Source: Candidatus Kuenenia stuttgartensis (GTDB lineage: Bacteria > Planctomycetota > Planctomycetia > Isosphaerales > Isosphaeraceae). From it: 5,857 nucleotides of DNA. The stretch is taken from positions 1-5,857 of the forward strand of contig CAMBZY010000223.1 in NCBI GenBank assembly GCA_945872325.1, written 5' to 3'. Below, one piece after another: positions 1 to 4,860 of this stretch. Within the stretch, counting starts at the first letter, position 1; the number at the start of each line of letters is the position of its first letter. The translations under genes and the position numbers were made by a program. The notes beneath the pieces are model-generated. The model did not search any database and had not been told where the DNA came from. It saw nothing but the letters and a program-made list of their open reading frames with translations.

Positions 1-102
1 GAGTTAACAAAAAAGCACGAAACCGCCAAGATCAATCCAATGGAGATACTCTTTGTATAGGATGTACATCAGGGAGACTTTGGCCATAACACCACTGATT
101 TA
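1..102. other. Edge fragment downstream of pxpC, no gene supported
   Basis: This stretch lies downstream of the pxpC stop codon. On the minus strand there is a 27-codon frame (ATG at 87, stop at 4-6) and another frame that runs open to the window edge with a hydrophobic stretch. On the plus strand one frame is open from the edge to a TAG at 58-60. None has a recognisable protein signature or a convincing ribosome binding site. A run of six T (minus strand, near 9-14) is present, but I see no strong hairpin before it, so no terminator is called for the pxp operon. Confidence 0.4.
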
Positions 103-1083
103 CTATGAATGCATTCCGGTCACAGTCATCCCGGCCCTGATCCTGCTCAGTGTTTGACGAACTTTTTTCCGATCTTCCTGAATCTCTCTACGTGCCTGTT
201 CCACGGTCGTAGGATCAAGTCGAACGTCTTGTCCAGGTTGGAGTTGTGCCAATACTGGCAAACCTGATGATGCTACTTGTCCGAGGGTTGGATATCCCCC
301 CATCGTGCCTCCGGATACCCCCAGAATGATCAACTCCAGGCCCGTCCACTGAATCGTTCCCGGCATGACTGGCTCTGAAAGTCGGCCTGAATCGACGGGC
401 CATTTTGATTTGAGAAGCTCTTGATTGGGCCCTTCGAACCGCAATCCCACCCGATTACTTCTGGGCGACATCCTCCAGCCAGTCAGGACGTCCGCCAAGC
501 CTCCATTTGTTTTGCATACCCTTTTAAATTCATCACTTGGGACAAATGGAAGGACGACGGATCCAATTCCCCCAACCTGCCTGATCACTGAATAGGCGAG
601 TTTTCGGACGGGTCGTACCGGCAATTGAACAAGACTGTCTGACTTTACGCAGTCTCCTTCAACCAATCGCTTTTCGCTGGATTGACTGTTTAAGACTTTC
701 TCACCCTTCCAGCCACCAACCACCGCTAAATAAGATCTCAGACCCTGTCCTTCATGACGCACCTGAACGGAATCGCCCTCCTCAAGATTTATCGAAACTG
801 AATCGCTGTAGACTCTTAAGTGATTCGTGGTGGTTCGTATCTCGATAACTGCTCCGGGTCCGACGATCGCAATACGGATGCTTTTTATGACACGAAACAA
901 GCTGCTCGTCTGTGTCATCTCTACACAAGGATCATTTAAATCGTTATCCAGCAGAGCATTGGCAAGTTGGGCGTGGTATGGGTCGAACCAGCCGCCGGTG
1001 GGAACTCCAAACGCCCGAAAGCCTTTTCGGCCATGGTCTTGAATCGTATCAAACAGGCCTTGTCGTTCGATTTTAATCGACAC
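103..1083 (-). CDS. pxpC: 5-oxoprolinase subunit PxpC (biotin-dependent carboxyltransferase-like, KipA family)
   Basis: PxpC is one of three subunits of the cytoplasmic ATP-dependent 5-oxoprolinase, which converts 5-oxo-L-proline to L-glutamate. Its fold is shared with the KipA/allophanate hydrolase C-terminal family (family knowledge). The 326-residue product shows family landmarks in order: TIQDHGR (about 14-20), FGVPTGG (25-31), SYLAVVGG (117-124), SPRSNRVGLRFEGP (206-219), GTIQWTG (242-248), TMGGYPTLGQV (260-270) and LAQLQPG (278-284). The start is a choice. The GTG at 1083 places the first residues (VSIKIERQG) where the family begins, gives an 11-bp overlap with pxpA, and has GGAG 11 nt upstream. 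The frame stays open to ATGs at 1119, 1131 and 1173, which would add 12 to 30 unconserved residues inside pxpA. The segment after the AVVGG motif (about 124-155) looks shorter than usual, lacking the glycine-rich GG..GR..L.GD stretch. The C-terminal tail is Arg/Lys-rich. Family assignment is confident, the exact start less so. Confidence 0.88.
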   Translation of the reverse strand: MSIKIERQGLFDTIQDHGRKGFRAFGVPTGGWFDPYHAQLANALLDNDLNDPCVEMTQTSSLFRVIKSIRIAIVGPGAVIEIRTTTNHLRVYSDSVSINLEEGDSVQVRHEGQGLRSYLAVVGGWKGEKVLNSQSSEKRLVEGDCVKSDSLVQLPVRPVRKLAYSVIRQVGGIGSVVLPFVPSDEFKRVCKTNGGLADVLTGWRMSPRSNRVGLRFEGPNQELLKSKWPVDSGRLSEPVMPGTIQWTGLELIILGVSGGTMGGYPTLGQVASSGLPVLAQLQPGQDVRLDPTTVEQARREIQEDRKKVRQTLSRIRAGMTVTGMHS

Positions 1084-1798
1084 GTTGCCATACGCTCCGA
1101 ATCTGCCAGCCAAGCTCATCAGCCCAGTCATGCACCCACCTGGCCATCTGGCAGGCGTGAGGGCTGTCTCCATGAATGCAAAGTGTTTCCACTAAATGGT
1201 TTTCGACCAGATAAACCAGTTGGCTGCGGATCTCGTCAGGGTCTGTCAGAATCGAGTTGGGTCGGGCACGAGGCACCAGCGTTCCATCGGCGTTGTACCG
1301 ACGATCTAAAAACCCTTCCCTTACGAGACTTACACTATGTCCTGAAGCAACACCCACCACCACACCCACCGGCTGAATCATCAGCGCCATTCCAAGTTTT
1401 GAGGCCGCCCTGACTACCCCCAATGCAACGGTTGGCTGGACAACGGCCTGATTATACAAAGCCCCATGAGGCTTGAGGTAAGGCAGATATACGCCTACCG
1501 ATCTGGCCAGCTTTTGCAAGTGCTTGCACTGGTCTATCACCATGCGTTCCACCTGACCTGCTGTCATCTCTTGAGGAAGTCGGCCAAAGTTTTCGCGATC
1601 CGGATAGCCTGGATGGGCCCCTAAAACCACTCCATGCTGCCGAGACATCATCATGGCCGCCAAAGCGGTGGAATCATCGCCTGCATAAGCACCTGTGGAG
1701 ATACTGGCTGAGGTGATCAGGGGCATGATCCGGTCGTCCTGCCCACAACCCTCGCCCAGATCCGCATTCAGATCGAACGCGTAACTTGAGTCATGCAT
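1073..1798 (-). CDS. pxpA: 5-oxoprolinase subunit PxpA (LamB/YcsF family)
   Basis: PxpA is the LamB/YcsF-family subunit of 5-oxoprolinase and works with PxpB and PxpC in ATP-driven opening of 5-oxoproline to glutamate. The 241 residues match the family's usual length of about 240-255. Landmarks are DLNADLGEG (9-17), GAHPGYPD (60-67), FGR (71-73), KPHGALYN (109-116), DRRYNADGTLVPR (165-177) and CIHGD (207-211). The segment that normally reads N-I-A-C-G-F/G-H-A-G-D appears here as S-I-S-T-G-A-Y-A-G-D (32-41). The family's near-invariant Asn, Cys and His are therefore Ser32, Thr35 and Tyr38. This is either a lineage variant or a change in function. The ATG at 1798 overlaps the pxpB stop inside an ATGCATGA string (8-bp overlap), consistent with translational coupling. 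It puts DLNADLGEG nine residues in, as expected. The upstream Shine-Dalgarno signal is weak. Confidence 0.93.
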   Translation of the reverse strand: MHDSSYAFDLNADLGEGCGQDDRIMPLITSASISTGAYAGDDSTALAAMMMSRQHGVVLGAHPGYPDRENFGRLPQEMTAGQVERMVIDQCKHLQKLARSVGVYLPYLKPHGALYNQAVVQPTVALGVVRAASKLGMALMIQPVGVVVGVASGHSVSLVREGFLDRRYNADGTLVPRARPNSILTDPDEIRSQLVYLVENHLVETLCIHGDSPHACQMARWVHDWADELGWQIRSVWQRVD

Positions 1799-2516
1799 GT
1801 TGTTTATGTCTCGTTTCCTGAGTGTCGGGCATCACGCCGCCCGGGCATGGAACAAATTGGATACGATCGCCGGGCCGGAATTGAAAGAAGCCATGTTCAA
1901 GGTCGCAAATGACCATCTCTGTCCGACCAAGCAAGTGCCACCCTCCAGGTGATTCGCACGGATAGATTCCTGTCTGCCTGCCAGCAATTGCGACGGAACC
2001 AGCTGGTACGCAGATGCGGGGAGATGTGCGCCTTGGGAGTCCGGAAATCATGTCCGGTAGATACCCTGCATAGGGAAAACCTGGTAGAAACCCGACAGCA
2101 TAGACGTGAAAGGATTTGGATGTATGAGCCTGCACCACGCCGGCCTCAGTCAGGCCCACAGACTTGGCGACCTCTGAGAGATCAGGGCCATCATAAACGA
2201 CTGGGACGTGGATGAGCCGGCCAGTTGAGATATGATCGAACTGGGCCTTCAGATAGCCTGTCTCCAGTGATGCAACAGACTGTTTTATAGAGGTTTGCAG
2301 CTGATCATATGCACCGTCTTCCAATGTCGGGTCGCAGACCACGGCGGCCGTCCGATAGGCGGTGACGATCTCGACCACGTCTGCCAGTCCTTGAGTTCGA
2401 ATCCGTTCCGACCAATCAGAGGCAAGCGTTTCTGTTGGAAAGTGGACCAGCCATCCGCAATCGCCGAGCGATTCGATCATGATCTCAAGTTCGACTTTCA
2501 ATGGATTGGTGGTCAT
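1791..2516 (-). CDS. pxpB: 5-oxoprolinase subunit PxpB (KipI/allophanate hydrolase subunit 1 family)
   Basis: PxpB is the KipI-like partner of PxpC in cytoplasmic 5-oxoprolinase; the Bacillus homologue was first described as an inhibitor of the sporulation kinase KinA. With the ATG at 2516 the product is 241 residues. The N-terminal domain opens with SLGDCGWLVHF (16-26). The cyclophilin-like C-terminal domain starts near IHVPVVYDG (102-110). It contains AHTSKSFHVYAVGFLPGFPY (130-149), SPRICVPAGSVAIAGRQTGI (165-184), then SPGGWHLLGRT (189-199) and FRPGDRIQF (213-221), a full and well-conserved signature. Start choice: the frame is open to a TTG at 2561, but that lies within an inverted repeat and adds unconserved residues. 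An ATG at 2480 would start six residues before the conserved GD and fits the family N-terminus equally well. None of these starts has a strong Shine-Dalgarno sequence. It is the first gene of the pxpB-pxpA-pxpC operon. Confidence 0.92.
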   Translation of the reverse strand: MTTNPLKVELEIMIESLGDCGWLVHFPTETLASDWSERIRTQGLADVVEIVTAYRTAAVVCDPTLEDGAYDQLQTSIKQSVASLETGYLKAQFDHISTGRLIHVPVVYDGPDLSEVAKSVGLTEAGVVQAHTSKSFHVYAVGFLPGFPYAGYLPDMISGLPRRTSPRICVPAGSVAIAGRQTGIYPCESPGGWHLLGRTEMVICDLEHGFFQFRPGDRIQFVPCPGGVMPDTQETRHKQHA

Positions 2517-2550
2517 GAGGTCTAAATGGGTCCGAGGGCGAACATGTCGA

Positions 2551-2570
2551 GCTTGATGCAAACATCAAGC
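2551..2570. promoter_or_regulatory. Perfect inverted repeat, candidate operator upstream of pxpB
   Basis: GCTTGATG (2551-2558), a 4-nt spacer, then CATCAAGC (2563-2570) form a perfect 8-4-8 dyad. It lies immediately downstream of the candidate pxpB -10 element, covering the predicted transcription start and first transcribed bases. That is a classic position for a repressor operator. It could also form a 5' hairpin in the pxp mRNA. No T-run follows on either strand, so it is not a terminator. The binding protein is unknown; the dyad length suits a dimeric helix-turn-helix regulator (inference). Confidence 0.5.
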
Positions 2571-2576
2571 CACGCT

Positions 2577-2605
2577 ATTCTAGGGCCAATCTCAAGGTCT
2601 GGAAA
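2577..2605 (-). promoter_or_regulatory. Candidate sigma70-type promoter for the pxpBAC operon
   Basis: Read on the minus strand, TTTCCA (2600-2605, 4 of 6 matches to TTGACA) and TAGAAT (2577-2582, 5 of 6 matches to TATAAT) are separated by 17 bp, the optimal spacing. The start would be near 2570, giving a leader of roughly 55 nt before the ATG at 2516. This is a sequence match only. Planctomycete promoters are not well enough known to me to weigh it more strongly. Confidence 0.42.
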
Positions 2606-2609
2606 CCGC

Positions 2610-2641
2610 CTGATGCCCGATGTGGTATATTCTTGCATCAG
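2610..2641. repeat. Spaced inverted repeat flanking the fabI -10 element
   Basis: CTGATGC (2610-2616) and GCATCAG (2635-2641) are perfect 7-bp inverted copies separated by 18 bp, and they bracket the TATATT element proposed as the fabI -10. The TGATGC core is also found in the left arm and spacer of the dyad at 2551-2570. One regulator could bind both places, but short repeats like this can arise by chance. Confidence 0.3.
2623..2631 (+). promoter_or_regulatory. Candidate extended -10 promoter for fabI
   Basis: TGGTATATT matches the extended -10 pattern TGn-TATAAT, with 5 of 6 matches in the hexamer (2626-2631). No good -35 box is seen at the right distance, which extended -10 promoters can tolerate. 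Transcription would start near 2638, giving a leader of about 50 nt that contains the AGGGAG ribosome binding site. Confidence 0.38.
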
Positions 2642-2675
2642 ATGAGTCGACGACCGAACGAATTGAACCAACAAA

Positions 2676-2681
2676 AGGGAG
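2676..2681 (+). promoter_or_regulatory. Ribosome binding site of fabI
   Basis: AGGGAG sits 6 nt before the ATG at 2688. It is the clearest Shine-Dalgarno sequence in the window and fixes the fabI start. Confidence 0.7.
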
Positions 2682-2687
2682 CATAAC

Positions 2688-3497
2688 ATGGGCTTTTTCG
2701 ACGGCAAAAAGGGTGTGATTCTGGGCGTGGCCAACGACTTCAGTATCGCCTGGGCGATCAGTCAGAAGTTGGTGGAACAAGGTGCCGAGCTTGGTTTCAC
2801 CCACCTTCCAGGCGAAAAAATGCGCCGCCGGGTTTCAAAACTTTCCGAGCCCCTGGGTTCGAAAATGCTCGAATCGTGCGACGTTCAGAAGGACGAAGAT
2901 ATTGCCGCCGTGTTTGCCAAAGCCAAAGAGGTGTACGGCTCCATCGACTTTGTCCTTCACTCGATTGCGTTTGCTCCACTTGAGGATATCAAGAATCCTG
3001 TCCTGAAGTGCAGCCGTGATGGTTTCAAAATGGCTATGGAAATCAGCGCCTATTCACTCGCCGCTGTGTCGAAATATGCCAGCGAAGTGATGAATCCGGG
3101 CGGTTCGATTTTGACCCTGACCTATTACGGTGGAGAGCGGGTCGTCTCTGGATATAATGTCATGGGCGTTTGTAAAGCCGCTCTGGACATGACTGTACGA
3201 TATCTAGCCTATGACCTTGGCCCGAAGAATATTCGCGTCAATGCCCTTTCCGCCGGCCCTGTCAAAACTCTGGCTGCATCGGCTGTGGGTGAATCTGACA
3301 AACTGGCTGGCCTATACGAAGCCGTGGCTCCTTTGGGCCGCAATATTACGCGTGAGGAAGTCGGTTCCGCAGGCATGTTCCTGCTCTCAGACATGGCCAG
3401 TGGGATCACCGGCGAAGTCCTGCACGTCGACGCCGGTTACAATATCATGGGCTCCCCCGGCCGCGCTGTGGAAGCCGCCAAAGAAGGCAAAATCTGA
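2688..3497 (+). CDS. fabI: Enoyl-[acyl-carrier-protein] reductase (NADH), FabI
   Basis: FabI reduces the trans-2 double bond of enoyl-ACP with NAD(P)H, the last step of each fatty acid elongation cycle, in the cytoplasm as a tetramer (family knowledge). The 269-residue protein is a full-length FabI-type short-chain dehydrogenase. It begins MGFFDGKKGVILGVAND, with the divergent FabI nucleotide-binding loop GVANDFSIAW at 13-22. CDV (64-66) and HSIAFAP (91-97) follow. The catalytic set is Tyr146, Tyr156 and Lys163 within TYYGGERVVSGYNVMG..K, at the same numbering as Escherichia coli FabI. Further landmarks are RVNALSAGPVKTLAAS (183-198) and GITGEVLHVDAGYNIMG (239-255). The Tyr-x6-Tyr-x-x-x-M-x-x-x-Lys pattern separates FabI from ordinary SDRs and from FabV or FabK. 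An AGGGAG ribosome binding site lies 6 nt before the ATG. The gene is divergent from pxpBAC, appears monocistronic, and ends at a strong terminator. Confidence 0.97.
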   Translation: MGFFDGKKGVILGVANDFSIAWAISQKLVEQGAELGFTHLPGEKMRRRVSKLSEPLGSKMLESCDVQKDEDIAAVFAKAKEVYGSIDFVLHSIAFAPLEDIKNPVLKCSRDGFKMAMEISAYSLAAVSKYASEVMNPGGSILTLTYYGGERVVSGYNVMGVCKAALDMTVRYLAYDLGPKNIRVNALSAGPVKTLAASAVGESDKLAGLYEAVAPLGRNITREEVGSAGMFLLSDMASGITGEVLHVDAGYNIMGSPGRAVEAAKEGKI

Positions 3498-3524
3498 GTC
3501 TGCGAATCGTAGAATAAAAGTCAT

Positions 3525-3560
3525 AAAGCGGTGTGCGCACAATGCGGACACCGCTTTTTT
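3525..3560 (+). terminator. Rho-independent terminator of fabI, probably bidirectional
   Basis: AAAGCGGTGT (3525-3534) pairs perfectly with ACACCGCTTT (3548-3557) across a 13-nt loop, followed by a T-run (3555-3560). It starts 27 nt after the fabI stop. The gene on the opposite strand ends at 3574. Read on the minus strand the same stem is preceded by a run of A and followed by a T-rich stretch (TTTATGACTTTTATT), so it can plausibly end both convergent transcripts. Confidence 0.88.
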
Positions 3561-3573
3561 ATTGATCGGTCCC

Positions 3574-4746
3574 TCAGCCTGATGCCGGCACCACGAAAGT
3601 CAGTCGGACGCGCTTGGCGGGGTTCATCAGAGATTCTTTATCAACCTTCATGTCTCGTTCAAATGGTCGGCCCACCTGATTGCCCGACGGATCTTCGAGA
3701 ACAGGATCCACTTCAATAAAGTGCAATCCTGGTGACCATTTCACCACGGGCGTAAATTTCCAAATCAGCCCATCAGCCGAAATTTCAGCCTTACCATCAA
3801 GCGGACATTCGCCGGACTCCAGTACGCTGATTAATCGCATGGCCATGCCGGTATCCACAGGCTGATGGAATTGAATTTCGAGGGCGGAACTGGCTTTCGC
3901 CTGAGGTGGCTTGATTGTCCAAAGCCGTGGCTCCACCGGCTCATGATCCGCAAGCCCGACCATAAAGGTCTGCTCGAACGGCTTTTCCATCGCCACTCCA
4001 CGAGCATCGGCCCAGCCTTTGGCAACATGGATGGTATATTGGTGACCTTTTTCGAGGATCGCCCCATCTTCTTCGCGAGGCTTCAGGCCCGACTTCACCC
4101 GGCCTGGGTCGAACAATAATGTCAGGCGTTTGCCGTCGCGATCCCACAATTCCTGATCAAGTTCCAAAAATGGCTGGATCAGGATCCGGCCAGTATCGTC
4201 TTTGATCTGAATAAACTTCGACGATTCGCCGCGTGCCATGGGACGGTTGAAGTGCAGATAGACCCTCAACAGATTCTCCGGCCATTGCTTGGAGACTGGT
4301 CGAATCTCAAGCAGTTCAGGCGCCATCCCGCCCGTTTTGGGAATCCGAAATGACCACTGAATTTGCGAATTTCCGGAATCCTTCCGTTCAACGACCTGAA
4401 AATTCATCCCTTCGCGGAACGGATATTTCGGGCGAAAGATCAGGACACCGGATTCCGCAACCCATTTGCCAGCCACAGGTACAGGCGTTTTATCAGATTC
4501 ATCCCTGCCAGGAATGCGCTGAACAATCCACGAGCCAGGCTGATTGGTATTCCCGGCAATCAATCGAATCTGGTCGGGCTTGAATTGAGTCGATTCCACA
4601 ACCCAATGCCCTGCACCTTCCTGATGCAAGTGAAACGGGCTGGATGAGTCGGCTCTGAGAATGCGACCATTTAGAAGTAGCAGACCGCTCAGAATTGCGA
4701 TGAAAATCGCTGGATTGGATTTTGAATTGGGATGGAAATGAGTCAT
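3574..4746 (-). CDS. Exported protein with two Big_5 (SbsA-type) Ig-like domains, function unknown
   Basis: This is a complete 390-residue protein. The N-terminus has a signal-like layout: a short polar start with Lys9, a hydrophobic core at about 12-26 (AIFIAILSGLLLLNG) and a possible cleavage site near Ala32, so export is likely. Residues 35-135 form a divergent beta-rich region. Residues 140-264 resemble a Big_5/SbsA Ig-like domain, with LRVYLHFNRPMARGES (160-175) and ELWDRDGKRLTLLFDPGR (199-216), a signature I recognise from uncharacterised planctomycete and verrucomicrobial proteins. A second domain at about 270-368 has LEIQFHQPVD (289-298), IWKFTP (328-333) and VLEDPSGNQVGRPFE (349-363). 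There is no C-terminal anchor, LPXTG motif or transmembrane segment. The ATG at 4746 fits the signal peptide but lacks a clear ribosome binding site. Such domains are usually structural or binding modules at the cell surface. No enzymatic function can be assigned. Confidence 0.82.
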   Translation of the reverse strand: MTHFHPNSKSNPAIFIAILSGLLLLNGRILRADSSSPFHLHQEGAGHWVVESTQFKPDQIRLIAGNTNQPGSWIVQRIPGRDESDKTPVPVAGKWVAESGVLIFRPKYPFREGMNFQVVERKDSGNSQIQWSFRIPKTGGMAPELLEIRPVSKQWPENLLRVYLHFNRPMARGESSKFIQIKDDTGRILIQPFLELDQELWDRDGKRLTLLFDPGRVKSGLKPREEDGAILEKGHQYTIHVAKGWADARGVAMEKPFEQTFMVGLADHEPVEPRLWTIKPPQAKASSALEIQFHQPVDTGMAMRLISVLESGECPLDGKAEISADGLIWKFTPVVKWSPGLHFIEVDPVLEDPSGNQVGRPFERDMKVDKESLMNPAKRVRLTFVVPASG

Positions 4747-4789
4747 GACTCGGCCCGGTTCAAGAAATCTTCAGGGTCACGAACAAAGA

Positions 4790-4822
4790 ACACGCCCGGC
4801 AATTTTCCACTGACGGGCGTGT
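4790..4822 (-). terminator. Terminator-like hairpin between the two right-hand minus-strand genes
   Basis: ACACGCCCG (4790-4798) and CGGGCGTGT (4814-4822) form a perfect, GC-rich 9-bp stem with a 15-nt loop. On the minus strand the stem is followed by the T-rich tail TTCTTTGTTC. It lies 39 nt after the stop of the upstream gene and 44 nt before the start of the next. It therefore probably ends the upstream transcript, or attenuates read-through into the Ig-domain gene. The broken T-tract and large loop make it weaker than the fabI terminator. Confidence 0.6.
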
Positions 4823-4860
4823 CGATTTGCGTTTTCGCAGGAATTCCAAAATAGCAGAAA

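Noticed and set aside
4..87. 27-codon minus-strand frame after pxpC as a small gene.
   Set aside because: There is no family signature and no clear ribosome binding site. A frame of this length is expected by chance in an edge fragment.
967..1413. 148-codon plus-strand open frame across pxpA and pxpC.
   Set aside because: It lies antisense to two well-supported genes, its translation is low-complexity and shows no family motif, and it has no ribosome binding site I can see.
2517..2561. A TTG at 2561 as the pxpB start.
   Set aside because: The codon falls in the spacer of the inverted repeat and adds 15 unconserved residues ahead of a better ATG at 2516.
2964..2975. FabI has Ala94 where Escherichia coli has Gly93, a position where substitutions give triclosan resistance.
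   Set aside because: Ala is natural at this position in triclosan-sensitive FabI proteins such as that of Staphylococcus aureus, so it does not indicate resistance.
3211..3582. 123-codon plus-strand frame overlapping the end of fabI.
   Set aside because: It is out of frame with a clear FabI sequence and runs through the terminator hairpin.
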